From Winslowiella toletana (GTDB taxonomy: Bacteria; Pseudomonadota; Gammaproteobacteria; Enterobacterales; Enterobacteriaceae): a DNA stretch of 64,000 bases. The first letter of the stretch is position 1. Each line of letters opens with the position of its first letter. The stretch is taken from the NCBI RefSeq assembly GCF_032164335.1, contig NZ_CP134152.1, positions 4,836,001 through 4,900,000 of the forward strand. Direction: 5' to 3'. This document shows, in pieces, positions 20,947-36,355 of this stretch. Position numbers and translations under genes: made by a program. The notes under the pieces are model-generated. The model had not been told where the DNA came from. It searched no databases and was given only the letters and a program-made list of their open reading frames with translations.

Positions 20947-21933
20947 TCAAAACGCAGGCATTAACTGCAGCGGTGGCTCCTGCAACAGCTTGTCCTGCTC
21001 ATCAAAAATCGATATCTGTCTGTGCCAGAAATCTTCATCCGTCATCCACGGAAAACTTCTCGGAAAAGCAGGATCCTGCCAACGGCGAACAATCCATGCC
21101 AGATAATAAACCATCCGCATAGCGCGTAAAGGTTCAATCAGTGACAATTCGTGTGAATCAAAGTCGCTGAACTCACTATAGGCTTCCAACAGAATATCCC
21201 ACTGGATGCGCTGTTCCTGACGATCGCCGTTTACCAGCATCCATAAATCCTGTACCGCCGGGCCATTGCGCGCGTCATCGAGATCGACAAACAGTGGGCC
21301 GTCACGCCACAGAATATTACCCGGATGGCAATCACCATGCAGACGCAAACTGGTCCAGTCATTGTGCCAGCGCCCTTGTAAGGTATTGCTCATCCGATCG
21401 AGGCTTTGCAACAATCTGATCTTAAGCTTTGCCGGGATAAGGTTAGTCTCTTCCAGCACCTGCCGTGGCTCTACGATATATTCCTGCAGGCCAATGGTCG
21501 GACGCTCGGTAAACAGCTTTTTTTTGCCGGTCTGATGAATACGGCCAAGAAACCGCCCCACCCACTCCATATGATCGTAATTATCAGTTTCGTACTGGCG
21601 ACCACCGAGACTCGGGAATACCGCAAAATAAAAGCCATCATGCTGATGTAACATCTTATTCTGCAACACCAGCGGCGCAGCTATCGGTACTTCATCAGAC
21701 AGCAGTTCGACAGCAAACTGATGCTCTTCATCTATTTGCGCCGCCGTCCAGCGCTGAGGGCGATAGAACTTCACCACATAACGCTTTTTGTCTTCGTCTG
21801 AGAACTGATACACCCGGTTCTCGTAACTGTTTAAAGCCGTCAGGCCGGACTCTACACGCAAGCCGGTATCCCAAAGCGCATCAACTATTGAATCGGGATT
21901 TAACGTCTGGAAGTTAAAGGCTGCCTGGTTCAT
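20947..21933 (-). CDS. srkA: Stress response kinase A (YihE/RdoA)
   Basis: 328 residues, the E. coli length. Ser/Thr protein kinase of the APH/choline-kinase fold that counters stress-induced cell death and supports Cpx-linked envelope responses. The catalytic loop is [14 protein letters not shown] (Asp in HGD) and the metal-binding DFG-equivalent is [12 protein letters not shown]. The nucleotide-binding lysine lies in RYVVKFYRP. It is followed by dsbA in an srkA-dsbA unit, which in E. coli is Cpx-inducible. Confidence 0.96.
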   Translation of the reverse strand: MNQAAFNFQTLNPDSIVDALWDTGLRVESGLTALNSYENRVYQFSDEDKKRYVVKFYRPQRWTAAQIDEEHQFAVELLSDEVPIAAPLVLQNKMLHQHDGFYFAVFPSLGGRQYETDNYDHMEWVGRFLGRIHQTGKKKLFTERPTIGLQEYIVEPRQVLEETNLIPAKLKIRLLQSLDRMSNTLQGRWHNDWTSLRLHGDCHPGNILWRDGPLFVDLDDARNGPAVQDLWMLVNGDRQEQRIQWDILLEAYSEFSDFDSHELSLIEPLRAMRMVYYLAWIVRRWQDPAFPRSFPWMTDEDFWHRQISIFDEQDKLLQEPPLQLMPAF

Positions 21934-22014
21934 AGTGCAGATTCGCTATTTCGCTGTGAGTAAGCGGCAAAGAATATCATTAAAAGACAGGCACTTTGGC
22001 CAAAGGTTCAGATT

Positions 22015-22284
22015 TTAATCTTTAATCACACCACGAGCGCGCAGTAATGCGGTCTTAAAATCCACTTCATAATCTTTTTTAATGCCGGGAATCACTGCAC
22101 TTTTATCTGTATCGCGCATTTTCAGGTGATAAATCAGAATATCGTCAGTGAGCTGCTCAATTGGCCCAGTGAAACCTGACTCCTCGGCCAGTTTCTGCAA
22201 GAATTGCAGTAGATTCAGATCGGGTTCCTGTTGCCATGCAGGCTGTAATAGTGAAATCAGTTCATTAACACGATGACATTTCAT
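22015..22284 (-). CDS. yihD: YihD family protein (DUF1040)
   Basis: 89 residues, the E. coli length, beginning [20 protein letters not shown]. Small, soluble and mostly helical, with conserved [20 protein letters not shown]. The family has no established function. It lies 81 bases upstream of srkA on the same strand and is divergent from mobA, as in E. coli. Confidence 0.92.
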   Translation of the reverse strand: MKCHRVNELISLLQPAWQQEPDLNLLQFLQKLAEESGFTGPIEQLTDDILIYHLKMRDTDKSAVIPGIKKDYEVDFKTALLRARGVIKD

Positions 22285-22360
22285 AGCAGTTTGTCCTTAA
22301 CGGTTTGTATTCCGCTACGTTAACAGGGTTATTCCCACAATAAAAGAGAGGTCAAAACCG

Positions 22361-22957
22361 ATGCAGCAGCAAATGACCATACCGCGCGCTGAGGTCACCG
22401 GAGTCGTTCTTGCCGGAGGACGCGGCAGCCGTATGGGGGGCGAAGATAAAGGGCTGATGGTACTCAACGATCTTCCACTTTATCAGCACGTTCTGCAGCG
22501 CTTGCAGCCACAGGTTTCGGATCTTTGCATTAGCGCTAATCGCAACCTCGCACGCTATCAGCATAGCGGCTATCCGGTAATCAGCGATACCTTTAGCAAT
22601 TTTGCAGGTCCACTGGCGGGTATGCTGGCTGCGCTCCGTGCAATTGATAGCCCGTGGGCGGCTTTCGTCTCATGCGACACGCCTTTTATCCCGTCCAATC
22701 TGGTTGCTCATTTATGGCAAAACCGTGGGACAGATGACGCCGTTTGGGTACGTAGCGGAGAACGAGATCATCCCACCCTTGCTTTGATTCATCGGCGCGT
22801 TGCCGATCGACTTGAAAAGTTTTTAAATCGTGGCGATCGCAAACTGATGCTATTTATGCAGGAGATAGACTCACATTCCGTCCCTTTTACAGAGGATCGG
22901 CCATTTTTTATCAATATAAATACACCAGAAGATCTGCGCAACTGGCATGAGGTTTAG
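22361..22957 (+). CDS. mobA: Molybdenum cofactor guanylyltransferase MobA
   Basis: 198 residues (E. coli 194). Transfers GMP from GTP to molybdopterin-Mo to make the MGD cofactor of DMSO-reductase-family enzymes. The nucleotidyltransferase signature VVLAGGRGSRMGGEDKG lies near residues 12-28, with the metal-binding FVSCDTPFIP motif and the GERDHPT active-site segment. A GAGAGG ribosome site precedes the ATG. Followed after four bases by mobB. Confidence 0.96.
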   Translation: MQQQMTIPRAEVTGVVLAGGRGSRMGGEDKGLMVLNDLPLYQHVLQRLQPQVSDLCISANRNLARYQHSGYPVISDTFSNFAGPLAGMLAALRAIDSPWAAFVSCDTPFIPSNLVAHLWQNRGTDDAVWVRSGERDHPTLALIHRRVADRLEKFLNRGDRKLMLFMQEIDSHSVPFTEDRPFFININTPEDLRNWHEV

Positions 22958-22961
22958 TCAT

Positions 22962-23474
22962 ATGCTTCCACTTATCGCCTTTGCCGCCTGGAGCGGTACC
23001 GGTAAAACTACGCTGCTTAAGCAGCTTATTCCGTTGCTGAAGCAGCGAAATATACGGCCCGGGCTGATCAAGCATACTCATCACCGTATGGATATCGACA
23101 CGCCCGGCAAAGACAGTTATCAACTGCGCAAAGCCGGCGCGGATCAGGTATTGGTAGCCAGTCAGCAGCGCTGGGCACTAATGACCGAGACGCCGGATAA
23201 TGCTGCCAGCCCCGATCTTTATTTTCTCGCCAGCCGGATGGACGCATCTTCACTGGATGTCATTCTGGTTGAAGGCTTTAAAGACGAATCCGTGCCGAAA
23301 ATAATTGTCTGGCGCGAGGCAACGGGTGGAAAACTTAGCGAGTTACTCGATAAAGATGTAATTGCGGTGGCCAGTGACAGGCCCTTAGCGGTGGAAATGC
23401 CTTGCCTGGATTTAAATCAGCCGGAGCAAATCGCAGATTTTGTAATCGACTGGCTGAAGAATGGAAAAATATAA
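22962..23474 (+). CDS. mobB: Molybdopterin-guanine dinucleotide biosynthesis adaptor MobB
   Basis: 170 residues. GTP-binding partner of MobA; Walker A is WSGTGKTTLL near residue 10 and the conserved IKHTHH motif follows. The ATG at 22962 was taken because E. coli MobB starts with the equivalent MIPLLAFAAWSGTGKTT; an upstream in-frame start would overlap mobA. Ends 52 bases before the 5S gene, with the rrn terminator between. Confidence 0.95.
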   Translation: MLPLIAFAAWSGTGKTTLLKQLIPLLKQRNIRPGLIKHTHHRMDIDTPGKDSYQLRKAGADQVLVASQQRWALMTETPDNAASPDLYFLASRMDASSLDVILVEGFKDESVPKIIVWREATGGKLSELLDKDVIAVASDRPLAVEMPCLDLNQPEQIADFVIDWLKNGKI

Positions 23475-23486
23475 TAGCCTTAACGC

Positions 23487-23514
23487 AAAAAACCCCCAGC
23501 TTACGCTGGGGGTT
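23487..23514 (-). terminator. rRNA operon terminator
   Basis: On the minus strand AACCCCCAGC-GTAA-GCTGGGGGTT is followed by TTTTTT. It lies about 10-40 bases past the 5S 3' end and ends the rrn transcript; from the mobB side the stem could also work but lacks a T-run. Confidence 0.9.
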
Positions 23515-23525
23515 ATCGCAATTTG

Positions 23526-23645
23526 ATGCCTGGCAGTTCCCTACTCTCGCATGGGGAGACCCCACACTACCATCGGCGCTACGGCGTTTCACTTCTGAGT
23601 TCGGCATGGGGTCAGGTGGGACCACCGCGCTAAAGCCGCCAGGCA
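23526..23645 (-). rRNA. rrf: 5S ribosomal RNA
   Basis: 120 nt starting TGCCTGGCGGC on the minus strand and ending GGGAACTGCCAGGCAT, matching the enterobacterial 5S closing helix and the loop sequence CCGAACTCAGAAGTGAAACG. Last gene of the operon, about 108 bases after 23S. Confidence 0.98.
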
Positions 23646-23753
23646 AATTCTGTTATCCGCGCCGCCCTGCGGGCCACGCGAATCAATCCGTTTCGAACAA
23701 GCTGAAATTGATGGTTCTCTCACACACAACCACCAAAACACTTCTGGCGTTGT

Positions 23754-26662
<2,909 letters not shown>

Positions 26663-26786
26663 TCACAACCCACAAGTGTTTCCACTGCGGTTGCAAGCAT
26701 TTGAGAGACTCGAACACATCGCGATTCATTTCTTATTACGGAGAAATGAGACGACGCGTCGTTTCAATTTTCAGCTTGTTCCGGAT

Positions 26787-26798
26787 TGTTAAAGAGCA
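26787..26798 (-). promoter_or_regulatory. Spacer boxA antitermination site before 23S
   Basis: TGCTCTTTAACA on the minus strand, between tRNA-Glu and 23S; identical to the boxA in the 16S leader. Binds NusB-NusE to keep RNA polymerase in the antiterminating state. Confidence 0.85.
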
Positions 26799-26871
26799 AT
26801 ATCTTAAAACCTGACTCGAAAGTCAGCTTTAAGATATTTTCAGCGACACCTTTCACCTGTCACCAAGCAAG

Positions 26872-26946
26872 TGGCGTCCCCTAGGGGATTCGAACCCCTG
26901 TTGCCGCCGTGAAAGGGCGGAGTCCTAACCGCTAGACGAAGGGGAC
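26872..26946 (-). tRNA. tRNA-Glu (anticodon TTC)
   Basis: 75-nt gene with an encoded CCA end. Acceptor arms GTCCCCT and AGGGGAC pair; the anticodon loop is CTTTCAC (TTC) and the T arm has GGTTCGAATCC. Located in the 16S-23S spacer, the arrangement of the tRNA-Glu-type enterobacterial rrn operons. Confidence 0.98.
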
Positions 26947-26990
26947 ACGGGGTGTCGCGACTTCGCAGGCGCCTTGCTCATTACTTTTTC

Positions 26991-27013
26991 ATCAGACAAT
27001 CTGTGTGGGCACT
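26991..27013 (-). other. 16S processing stem, 3' half
   Basis: These 23 bases are the exact reverse complement of 28696-28718 in the 16S leader. The two strands pair across the whole 16S sequence to form the RNase III processing stalk that frees pre-16S RNA. Confidence 0.85.
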
Positions 27014-27034
27014 ACGCGGGTATCTTCACATAGG

Positions 27035-28577
<1,543 letters not shown>

Positions 28578-28695
28578 AAAAGCTTGATGCTCAAAGAATT
28601 AAAACTGTTATTCGTAATGAATATAGTAGTCACTCTTGAGACTTGATATTTCAAATTTTTTCCATCCGAGGATGGTTTGCGATATCAACCCTGCG

Positions 28696-28734
28696 AGTGC
28701 CCACACAGATTGTCTGATAAATTGTTAAAGAGCA
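28696..28734 (-). promoter_or_regulatory. rrn leader: boxA and 5' half of the 16S processing stem
   Basis: boxA TGCTCTTTAACA occupies 28723-28734 on the minus strand. Directly downstream, 28696-28718 is the 5' half of the RNase III stalk that pairs with 26991-27013. Confidence 0.87.
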
Positions 28735-28773
28735 GTGCAATCAGCGATTTGGCTTGCTGTTGCGAGGTGGCGT

Positions 28774-28801
28774 ATATTACGCTTTCCTCCTTCAGAGTCA
28801 A
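28774..28801 (-). promoter_or_regulatory. rrn promoter P2
   Basis: TTGACT (-35) and TAATAT (-10) separated by 16 bp, on the minus strand, followed by a C-rich start region. Matches the E. coli rrn P2 layout, giving the constitutive basal part of rRNA synthesis. Confidence 0.87.
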
Positions 28802-28894
28802 CCTCTTTTTCAGAAGTTTTTCTCCGGCGGTCCATCTTACCGAACCTTCTGACCCGGTGGCCTGTAAGCCGTTGTTCCGTGTCAGTGGAGGCGC

Positions 28895-28922
28895 ATTATA
28901 GGGAGTTTCTGACGGGTGACAA
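28895..28922 (-). promoter_or_regulatory. rrn promoter P1
   Basis: TTGTCA-N16-TATAAT followed by the GC-rich discriminator GCGCC, the hallmark of stringently controlled P1 promoters (ppGpp/DksA). The A/T-rich stretch just upstream (28925-28960) suits an UP element, and Fis sites would lie further out. P1 starts about 120 bp upstream of P2. Confidence 0.9.
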
Positions 28923-29125
28923 GTGTTTATTGAAAAAAACTTTCTGACTGATTTAATTTCCATCAAACGCTGTAAAAACGCGCTATTCCAAACTAATAAT
29001 CAACCAATATACTGTTTGATGCAGAGAATTACGGACAATAATGCCGAAAAGTAAGATGCTATTCTTAATAATATGACTGATATCCCAGCCCCTGATGCTT
29101 TATATAGAAAGAATAAGGATGATCA

Positions 29126-30529
29126 ATGATCAAATCCGCGCGCAGTATGGCCGGCCTTCCCTGGATTGCCGCAATGGCATTCTTTATGCAGGCACTGGAT
29201 GCCACTATCCTGAACACTGCCCTACCGGATATCGCGCGGAGCCTTAATCGTTCTCCGCTGGCAATGCAGTCTGCCGTTATCAGCTATACGCTGACGGTAG
29301 CCATGTTAATCCCGGTCAGCGGCTGGCTTGCCGACCGTTACGGTACGCGCAAAGTATTTATCGTCGCGGTCTCTCTGTTTACTTTAGGGTCGCTGTCCTG
29401 CGCGCTGTCAGGCTCGTTGAGTATGTTGGTGGTTTCCCGCGTGGTGCAGGGCATCGGCGGGGCGATGATGATGCCAGTCGCCCGACTCGCACTGTTACGG
29501 GCTTATCCGCGTAGTGAACTGCTGCCAGTGCTCAACTTTGTTACGATGCCGGGTCTGGTCGGGCCAATTCTTGGGCCGTTACTTGGCGGCTTGCTGGTGA
29601 CTTACGCCACCTGGCACTGGATTTTCCTGATTAATATTCCGATTGGTATCGCCGGCATTATCTGTGCTCGCAAATATATGCCGGACTTCACCACCCCCCG
29701 CCGTCGTTTCGACCTTCTCGGTTTCTTCCTGTTCGGTTTAGGTCTGGTGCTGATCACCAGCGGAATCGAGCTACTGGGTGAGAGGATTGTCGCCGGATGG
29801 ATTGCGGCATTGGTGCTGGTGAGTGGTATTTTACTGCTTCTCTTCTATATACAGCATGCGCGTCGCCATCCGATGCCGCTGATTGGTCTGCCGATGTTTA
29901 AAACCCGCACTTTCTCGGTCGGTATCATCGGCAACATCGCCTCGCGGCTGGGGACCGGCTGTATCCCGTTTCTGATGCCACTGATGCTGCAAGTCGGTTT
30001 TGGCTATTCGGCTATTCTGGCGGGTTGCATGATGGCCCCCACCGCGATCGGCTCAATAATAGCGAAATCTACCGTTACCCAAGTCTTGCGCTGGTTTGGC
30101 TATCGCAAGACGTTGGTTACCATCACCGTTATCATTGGCCTGCTGATTACCACTTTCTCGCTGCAGACTCCGGGAATGGGGATACTGATGTTAGTCATAC
30201 CACTGTTTGTCTTAGGTATGGCGATGTCGACACAGTTCACCGCAATGAACACCATCACCCTGGCAGATCTGACCGATGAGAATGCCAGTAGCGGCAACAG
30301 CATGCTGGCGGTAACTCAGCAGCTGGCGATCGGCTTTGGCGTTGCAGTCAGCGCTGCGGTATTGCGGATGTATGAAAGTTTTGGCGATTCCACCGTGCAA
30401 AACTTCCATTATACCTTCGTGACTATGGGTGTGGTGACCGTACTGTCGGCGCTGGTCTTTATGTTGCTGAAGCCCGGCGATGGCCGCCATCTGATTGCCG
30501 ATCGTGAAAAACGCAGCAAAAAAGCTTAA
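29126..30529 (+). CDS. hsrA: MFS transporter HsrA (YieO), DHA2/14-TM type
   Basis: 467-residue proton-driven efflux-type transporter, strongly similar to E. coli HsrA (YieO, 475 aa). The motif-A loop [12 protein letters not shown] and the drug:proton antiporter motif C region [14 protein letters not shown] are clear, along with about fourteen hydrophobic segments. Substrate is unknown; E. coli hsrA was named for an effect on homocysteine resistance. The ATG at 29126 has AAGGA about seven bases ahead and overlaps the stop of an 18-codon frame (29073-29129). It is convergent with rbsR, the 3' ends overlapping by four bases. Same neighbourhood as in E. coli, but yieP is missing between it and the rrn operon. 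Confidence 0.93.
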   Translation: MIKSARSMAGLPWIAAMAFFMQALDATILNTALPDIARSLNRSPLAMQSAVISYTLTVAMLIPVSGWLADRYGTRKVFIVAVSLFTLGSLSCALSGSLSMLVVSRVVQGIGGAMMMPVARLALLRAYPRSELLPVLNFVTMPGLVGPILGPLLGGLLVTYATWHWIFLINIPIGIAGIICARKYMPDFTTPRRRFDLLGFFLFGLGLVLITSGIELLGERIVAGWIAALVLVSGILLLLFYIQHARRHPMPLIGLPMFKTRTFSVGIIGNIASRLGTGCIPFLMPLMLQVGFGYSAILAGCMMAPTAIGSIIAKSTVTQVLRWFGYRKTLVTITVIIGLLITTFSLQTPGMGILMLVIPLFVLGMAMSTQFTAMNTITLADLTDENASSGNSMLAVTQQLAIGFGVAVSAAVLRMYESFGDSTVQNFHYTFVTMGVVTVLSALVFMLLKPGDGRHLIADREKRSKKA

Positions 30530-31527
30530 CGCTCAGCAACCGAGGCACGCTCAACCAGTTCCGGCGTCAGCACCAGCATTTGCTGACTGGCGTCGGGATC
30601 GGCAAGCCGGTGAATCAGCGTATCAATAGCCAGTTCACCCAATTCATCTTTAGGCTGATGAATTGTCGTTAGCGGCGGCGTCAGATAGCGCGCCAGTTCA
30701 ATATCATCGTAACCGATGACTGCCACATCTTGCGGCACTGATAATCCAGCCTGATACAACGCATGATAAACCCCGACGGCCATCGCATCGTTGCTGGTAA
30801 ATACCGCCTGTGGCACTTCATTCAGCGTCAGTAACTGATTCATGGCGTTATAGCCGCCCTGAAACTCAAAATCACTGTCGACGATATAACCCGGCAGAAT
30901 CGGTAGCCCTGCGGCCGCCATTGCCCGCTTATAGCCTTCAAGACGCAATCGCGCCGGGGTTTTGTCCAGTGGACCCACAATGCAGGCAATACGGGTATAG
31001 CCGCGTGAGATCAGATAGTCGGTGGCCATTTCGCCGCCCAACAGCGAGTTATCCTGAATAATATCGCTGCTGCCTTCAAACGGTGCCCAGTCCATCATCA
31101 CAGAGGGTATGGTCGGATAGCGATTCAGGATCTCAGCGGAAGGGAGATGACTTTCTGTACACATAATCAGCAGGCCATCGACGCGCTTTTGCAGCAATGT
31201 TTCCAGGCTACGGTTCATCCGCTCTTCGTCGCCCGCGGTATTACACAGCACCAGGCTATAGCCGCGCTCGTAGCAACTATTTTCTACCCCTCGCACCACT
31301 TCGGCATAAAAAGGGTTACTACTGGCGGTCAGTAACATGCCGATGGTACGGGTTTGATTGAGCTTCAGGCTGCGCGCCAGCGCCGAAGGCGCATAGTTCA
31401 GTTGCCTGATAGCGGCATCAATTTTTTCGCGAACCGCGTCACTAACAAAACGATTGTTATTAATGACGTGAGATACCGTGGAGGTAGAAACGCCCGCTAA
31501 GCGAGCGACATCTTTCATCGTGGCCAA
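30526..31527 (-). CDS. rbsR: Ribose operon repressor RbsR (LacI family)
   Basis: 333 residues. The N-terminal helix-turn-helix [20 protein letters not shown] plus the hinge ([11 protein letters not shown]) bind DNA; the rest is a periplasmic-binding-protein fold that senses ribose. It represses rbsDACBK by binding the GAAACGTTTC-type operators upstream of rbsD until ribose is present. Last gene of the operon, five bases after rbsK. Confidence 0.97.
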   Translation of the reverse strand: MATMKDVARLAGVSTSTVSHVINNNRFVSDAVREKIDAAIRQLNYAPSALARSLKLNQTRTIGMLLTASSNPFYAEVVRGVENSCYERGYSLVLCNTAGDEERMNRSLETLLQKRVDGLLIMCTESHLPSAEILNRYPTIPSVMMDWAPFEGSSDIIQDNSLLGGEMATDYLISRGYTRIACIVGPLDKTPARLRLEGYKRAMAAAGLPILPGYIVDSDFEFQGGYNAMNQLLTLNEVPQAVFTSNDAMAVGVYHALYQAGLSVPQDVAVIGYDDIELARYLTPPLTTIHQPKDELGELAIDTLIHRLADPDASQQMLVLTPELVERASVAER

Positions 31528-31532
31528 CGAGC

Positions 31533-32462
31533 TTACCCCTGCTGCTGCAAGAAGCTGTCGATCTCTTCACGCCATGGAACGGAAGGCTGTGCGCCATGAC
31601 GCGTAACCGCAATCGCTGCCGCTGCATGGGCAAAACGCACGGCTTTTGCCATCGGCTGCTGTTCCAGTAGCGCGGTAATCAACGCGCCATTAAAGGTATC
31701 GCCTGCGGCAATGGTATCCACGGCTTTTACCCGGAAGCCTTCAATACGCTGACCCTGCCGGTTATCACTTAACCAGACTCCGCGACTTCCCAGCGTAATC
31801 AGCACGTTACTGATACCTTTATCGTGGAGTACCGCAGCGGCACGCGCGGCATCATCGTCAGTGCTGATATGAATACCAGTAAGAATCTCGGCTTCAGTTT
31901 CATTCGGCGTGATCATATCGACCAGCGACAACAACTCATCCGAAAGCTGAGTAGCCGGCGCAGGATTCAGAATAACCTGCGTCTGATGCTGTCGCGCAAT
32001 ACGGGCTGCCGCCAGCACGCTTTCCAGCGGCGACTCCAGCTGCATCAGCAAAGCCGATGCATCGGCAATGGTTTGCTGATGGCGCGTGACATATTCAGGA
32101 GTTAACGCGGCATTGGCGCCAGCATGAATGGCAATCGAGTTTTCACCTTCACCATTAACGAAAATCAGTGCCACCCCGGTAGCCGTACCTGCTACCGCTT
32201 CAACCGGCGTGATATCAATGCGGTCATCTTCAAGCTGCTTTCGCACACGCTCACCAATATCATCTTCGCCAACGCAGGCAATAAAAGCGATATCCGCGCC
32301 GCTGCGACCGGCAGCAACCGCCTGATTCGCGCCTTTACCGCCAAAAGCGACCTGATACTGCGTACCGACAACCGTTTCACCCGGACGAGGAAACTGCGCC
32401 AGATTAAGGATGTGATCCGCATTGATGCTGCCAAGAACAGCCAGTTTACCGGTTTTCGTCAT
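31533..32462 (-). CDS. rbsK: Ribokinase RbsK
   Basis: 309 residues, the E. coli length. Cytoplasmic PfkB-family kinase phosphorylating D-ribose to ribose-5-phosphate with ATP. PfkB signature 1 is [16 protein letters not shown] and signature 2 is [13 protein letters not shown], with the catalytic Asp in the GAGD-like AAGD. It is separated from rbsB by a palindromic stem-loop that probably lowers its expression relative to the binding protein. Confidence 0.97.
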   Translation of the reverse strand: MTKTGKLAVLGSINADHILNLAQFPRPGETVVGTQYQVAFGGKGANQAVAAGRSGADIAFIACVGEDDIGERVRKQLEDDRIDITPVEAVAGTATGVALIFVNGEGENSIAIHAGANAALTPEYVTRHQQTIADASALLMQLESPLESVLAAARIARQHQTQVILNPAPATQLSDELLSLVDMITPNETEAEILTGIHISTDDDAARAAAVLHDKGISNVLITLGSRGVWLSDNRQGQRIEGFRVKAVDTIAAGDTFNGALITALLEQQPMAKAVRFAHAAAAIAVTRHGAQPSVPWREEIDSFLQQQG

Positions 32463-32482
32463 AACTCAATCGTCCCAAAAGT

Positions 32483-32504
32483 GCGCCACCTTTAAAGGTG
32501 GCGC
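32483..32504 (-). other. Palindromic stem-loop between rbsB and rbsK
   Basis: A perfect 22-bp palindrome with arms GCGCCACC and GGTGGCGC around TTTAAA. It sits 21 bases past the rbsB stop codon and 20 before the rbsK start. Likely protects the abundant rbsB message from 3' exonucleases and reduces read-through into rbsK, a common arrangement after binding-protein genes. Confidence 0.7.
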
Positions 32505-32525
32505 AGTGCCCTGCTTTTCTTTGAT

Positions 32526-33407
32526 TTATTTGGTAACCAGCTTCAGGTCTACCGGATTGATCGCCTGTACTTTCTCGCCTTTCAGCACTTTATCGGCAGT
32601 TTGCACGCCAATAACGCCAATCTGCTCCGGCATCTGAGCAACGGTTGCGGCCAGTTTACCGCCTTCAACGGCTTTTACACCGTCATCGGTGCCGTCGAAG
32701 CCCACTACCACCACATCAGATTTACCGGCAGTTTGCAATGCACGTAATGCACCCAGTGCCATTTCATCATTCTGTGCGAAGACTGCCTGCACATCCGGAT
32801 GGGCTGTCAGCAGGTTCTGCATCACGTTCAGACCTTTGGTTCTGTCGAAGTCAGCAGGCTGGCTGGCAAGGATGGCAAATTTGTGCGCATCGGCGGCCTG
32901 TTTAAAGCCCTCGCCGCGCTCACGCGCCGCAGAAGTGCCGGCAATACCTTGCAGTTCAATAATTTTGGCGCTTTCACCCACTTTCTTCGCGATAAAGTCA
33001 CCGGCCATTTTGCCACCGAAGCGGTTATCAGAAGCGACGTGACTGACAACCTTGCCCTGCGACGCTACGCGGTCAAGCGTGATCACCGGGATATTAGCCT
33101 GATTTGCCATTTTGACGGCGTTACCCACGGCATCAGAATCGGTTGGGTTGATCAGCAGCAGTTTGGTGCCACGCACGGTGAGATCCTGCACGTTAGCCAG
33201 CTCTTTTGCCGGATTATTCTGTGAATCCAGCACCACCAGGTTATAGCCCAGTTTATCGGCTTCTTTCTGCGCGCCATCTTTTAATGAAACAAAGAACGGA
33301 TTATTTAAGGTGGAAACCACCAGCGCAATGGTGTCTTTTGCCAGCGCGTTGGCACTGAGGGTGGCGCTGAGCAGTACGGCAAGTGCAGTCAGTTTTTTCA
33401 TTTTCAT
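32526..33407 (-). CDS. rbsB: Periplasmic ribose-binding protein RbsB
   Basis: 293 residues (E. coli 296). Signal peptide [23 protein letters not shown] is cleaved before KDTIALVVS. The mature protein is almost identical to the E. coli one, including the ribose-contact stretches [26 protein letters not shown] and [11 protein letters not shown]. It delivers ribose to RbsAC and also acts as a Trg chemotaxis ligand in E. coli. 29 bases downstream of rbsC. Confidence 0.97.
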   Translation of the reverse strand: MKMKKLTALAVLLSATLSANALAKDTIALVVSTLNNPFFVSLKDGAQKEADKLGYNLVVLDSQNNPAKELANVQDLTVRGTKLLLINPTDSDAVGNAVKMANQANIPVITLDRVASQGKVVSHVASDNRFGGKMAGDFIAKKVGESAKIIELQGIAGTSAARERGEGFKQAADAHKFAILASQPADFDRTKGLNVMQNLLTAHPDVQAVFAQNDEMALGALRALQTAGKSDVVVVGFDGTDDGVKAVEGGKLAATVAQMPEQIGVIGVQTADKVLKGEKVQAINPVDLKLVTK

Positions 33408-33436
33408 TATGTTATTTCCTGTCCAGGTAGAGAGGG

Positions 33437-34408
33437 TTATTTGCTGCTTTTGTTATCCACCAGCACCGCCAGCAAAATTACCGCTGCTTTAACGATCATC
33501 TGGTAGTAGGAAGAAACACCTAATAGATTCAGCCCGTTGTTCAGGAAGCCAAGGATCAGTGCGCCAATCAGCGTACCGATAATTCTTCCTTTGCCGCCTG
33601 CCAGACTGGTACCGCCCAGCACCACTGCCGCAATCGCATCCAGCTCGTAACCAGTACCGGCGGTGGGTTGTGCGGAAGAGAGGCGCGCGACTTCAATGCT
33701 GCCCGCCAGTGCCGCCAGCATGCCGCACAGCGAATAAACGATGATTTTCACCCGTTTAACATTAATGCCGGAGAGCTGAGTCGCGGCTTCATTCCCGCCT
33801 AAGGCATAGATGTAGCGACCTAAACGGGTGTGATGCAGCATGTACCACGCCAGCAAAAATACGCCAGCCATCAGCCAGATTGGTGTTGGGATGCCCAGCG
33901 GGCGGCCAATACCAAACCAGCCAAACAGATCGGCGTTATCATTAAAACCAGTATTTACCGGGCTGCCGTTGGTATAAACCATAGTGACGCCGCGCAGCAG
34001 TAGCATCATCACCAGCGTGGCAATAAACGCCTGCACTTTGCCTATAGCAACAATGGTGCCGGTAATCGCGCCAATAAAAGCCCCCAGCGCCAGCGAAGCC
34101 GCCACGGCCACAAGCGCATTCACTTCCAGCCCGACCAGCGAAGCGGCAACCGCACCGGTCAGCGCCAGCAGCGAGCCGACCGACAGATCGATACCGGAAG
34201 TCAGGATCACCAGCGTCATGCCAACCGCCATAATGGCGTTGACGGAAGTCTGCTGCAGAATGTTAAACAGGTTATTTACGGTAAAAAAGTTCGGGCTGAG
34301 GCTGGAAACGATAGCAATCAGCACCAGCAGAGCAATCAGCGACTTCTGCTCAAGCAGCCACGCTTTGCTGAAAAAGCGGCGACGTGCCGATAACGTTTGA
34401 GTACTCAT
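33437..34408 (-). CDS. rbsC: Ribose ABC transporter permease RbsC
   Basis: 323 residues, about ten membrane segments. The conserved [20 protein letters not shown] motif near the C-terminus is the family EAA-like coupling region. It dimerises in the inner membrane as the ribose channel. Its ATG overlaps the rbsA stop (ATGA-type, four bases). Confidence 0.97.
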   Translation of the reverse strand: MSTQTLSARRRFFSKAWLLEQKSLIALLVLIAIVSSLSPNFFTVNNLFNILQQTSVNAIMAVGMTLVILTSGIDLSVGSLLALTGAVAASLVGLEVNALVAVAASLALGAFIGAITGTIVAIGKVQAFIATLVMMLLLRGVTMVYTNGSPVNTGFNDNADLFGWFGIGRPLGIPTPIWLMAGVFLLAWYMLHHTRLGRYIYALGGNEAATQLSGINVKRVKIIVYSLCGMLAALAGSIEVARLSSAQPTAGTGYELDAIAAVVLGGTSLAGGKGRIIGTLIGALILGFLNNGLNLLGVSSYYQMIVKAAVILLAVLVDNKSSK

Positions 34409-35916
34409 AGATGTGCTAACTCCTCGCTGTGTTGCTTGCCCACAGCGGCCGCCATAAGGGCTTCCTGCGTGGCTTGTTCAATCGGGAAATTGCCGCTGAG
34501 GCGGCCTTCATGCATCACCAGAATCCGGTCGCTCATGCCAAGAACTTCCGGCATTTCGGACGACACCAGAATGATGCTCAGCCCTTCGTCTTTAAACTGG
34601 TTGATAAGCTGATAAATCTCTTTCTTCGCCCCGACATCAACGCCACGCGTTGGCTCGTCGAGAATTAACACATCCGGGCGGGTCATCAGGCCACGGGCAA
34701 TCGCCACTTTCTGCTGGTTACCGCCGGAAAGCAGGCCAATCGGCTGTTCCATCGACGGCGTTTTCACCTTAAACAGGCGAATAAAATCACCCACCGCCAG
34801 TTCCTCTTCCGCGTGCTTAAGACGTCCACCGGCATGGCTGAAATAGCGCAGCGCCGTCAGCGACATGTTCTCTTTCACTGACATGCCCAACACCAGCCCA
34901 TCGCGTTTACGATCTTCCGATATATAGACAATGCCATTGGCCAGGCCCTGTTGCGGCGAGCGCGTTTGCACGTCGCGACCATCCAGCATCACCTTACCGC
35001 CGGTACGCGGCAGCGCGCCGTAAAGCACTTTCATCAGTTCAGTCCGGCCCGCGCCCATCAGGCCGGCGATTCCCAGAATTTCGCCCTTACGCAGGGAAAA
35101 GCTGACGTCATCAACTCCCGGCCCGCTAAGATTTTCCACCTTCAGACGCACTTCGCCGGGTGCCTTATCAAGACGTGGATATTGATCTTCCAGCTTGCGG
35201 CCTACCATCATCTCGATCAGCGACTCTTCACTCAGGCTTTCAACCGTGCGTTCAGCAATAAACTGGCCGTCGCGAAATACCGTTACGTCATCGCAAATCT
35301 CAAAGATCTCTTTCATGCGATGCGAGATATAGACAATGCCGCAGCCCTGCGCTTTCAGTTCGTTAATCACGCGGAACAGCGAGACGGTTTCGGTATCAGT
35401 CAGCGCATCGGTCGGCTCGTCCATCACGATCACTTTCGACTCAAAACTGAGAACTTTGGCGATCTCCACCATCTGCTGATCGCCAATCGATAAATCACCG
35501 ACCAGCTTATGGCTGTCAAAGCGCAGATTCAGGCGTTGCAGTAGCGCATCGGCAGCGGCGTACATTTTCTTCCACTGAATGCCGCCAAAGCGGTTAACGA
35601 ATTCGCGACCGAGGAAAATATTCTCCGCGATGCTAAGCTGAGGTATCAGGTTAAGTTCCTGATGTATAATGCCAATCCCGGCTTCCTGCGATGCCTTCGG
35701 CCCGCTGAAACTGGTCTCTTTACCCAGCCATTGCAGCGAACCGGCATCACGGGCATAAATTCCGGTCAGCACTTTCATCATGGTGGATTTCCCGGCGCCG
35801 TTTTCACCGACCAGCGCCATCACGCGGCCAGCGTAGACCGACAGCGCAGCACCGGAGAGTGCCTTCACGCCGGGGAAAGATTTATCAATGCCTTTCAGTT
35901 GCAATAACGGTTGCAT
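34405..35916 (-). CDS. rbsA: Ribose ABC transporter ATPase RbsA
   Basis: 503 residues with two fused nucleotide-binding domains. The N-terminal domain has Walker [13 protein letters not shown] and the signature region [13 protein letters not shown]. The C-terminal domain has the degenerate Walker A-like [12 protein letters not shown] and signature [15 protein letters not shown], the usual pattern for sugar ABC ATPases of this class (Rbs, Ara, Mgl). Seven bases downstream of rbsD. Confidence 0.97.
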   Translation of the reverse strand: MQPLLQLKGIDKSFPGVKALSGAALSVYAGRVMALVGENGAGKSTMMKVLTGIYARDAGSLQWLGKETSFSGPKASQEAGIGIIHQELNLIPQLSIAENIFLGREFVNRFGGIQWKKMYAAADALLQRLNLRFDSHKLVGDLSIGDQQMVEIAKVLSFESKVIVMDEPTDALTDTETVSLFRVINELKAQGCGIVYISHRMKEIFEICDDVTVFRDGQFIAERTVESLSEESLIEMMVGRKLEDQYPRLDKAPGEVRLKVENLSGPGVDDVSFSLRKGEILGIAGLMGAGRTELMKVLYGALPRTGGKVMLDGRDVQTRSPQQGLANGIVYISEDRKRDGLVLGMSVKENMSLTALRYFSHAGGRLKHAEEELAVGDFIRLFKVKTPSMEQPIGLLSGGNQQKVAIARGLMTRPDVLILDEPTRGVDVGAKKEIYQLINQFKDEGLSIILVSSEMPEVLGMSDRILVMHEGRLSGNFPIEQATQEALMAAAVGKQHSEELAHL

Positions 35917-35923
35917 GCCAGCC

Positions 35924-36343
35924 TCAGAAGGTCACGCCAGCGCACAGGATGACATTCGCATAGGGAGAACACTCCCCAGTGCGAATGACCGCCTGACTAC
36001 GCTGAGTCTGTTGTTTGAACTGTTCATGACTGGTGTAACTAACGGTGATGATATTTCCCTGAAGTTGTTGCAAGGATTCGAGCAGTGCGATCAGTTCGCT
36101 ATGAAGCTGCGGATTATGCTGCTTAATCTCTTCCGCGATGATGGCGCTTTCTACCTGCATCTCTTTCGTTACGGCTTCCGTGACCTGGATAAAACCGGGA
36201 ATACCGTGCGTCAGCGCCAGATCGATGCGTTGCGGGCCAGCCGGAACAGGCAGACCGGCATCACAGATTACCAGGCTATCGGTATGCCCCATCCGGGACA
36301 CCACGTAAGAAATATCAGAATTCAGTAAGCTGCCTTTTTTCAT
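35924..36343 (-). CDS. rbsD: D-ribose pyranase RbsD
   Basis: 139 residues, the family length. Interconverts beta-pyranose and beta-furanose ribose, giving RbsK its preferred form. The N-terminal [32 protein letters not shown] includes the catalytic histidine in the GHTD motif. First gene of the rbs operon, just downstream of the first RbsR operator. Confidence 0.96.
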   Translation of the reverse strand: MKKGSLLNSDISYVVSRMGHTDSLVICDAGLPVPAGPQRIDLALTHGIPGFIQVTEAVTKEMQVESAIIAEEIKQHNPQLHSELIALLESLQQLQGNIITVSYTSHEQFKQQTQRSQAVIRTGECSPYANVILCAGVTF

Positions 36344-36355
36344 TTTTCACTCCAG

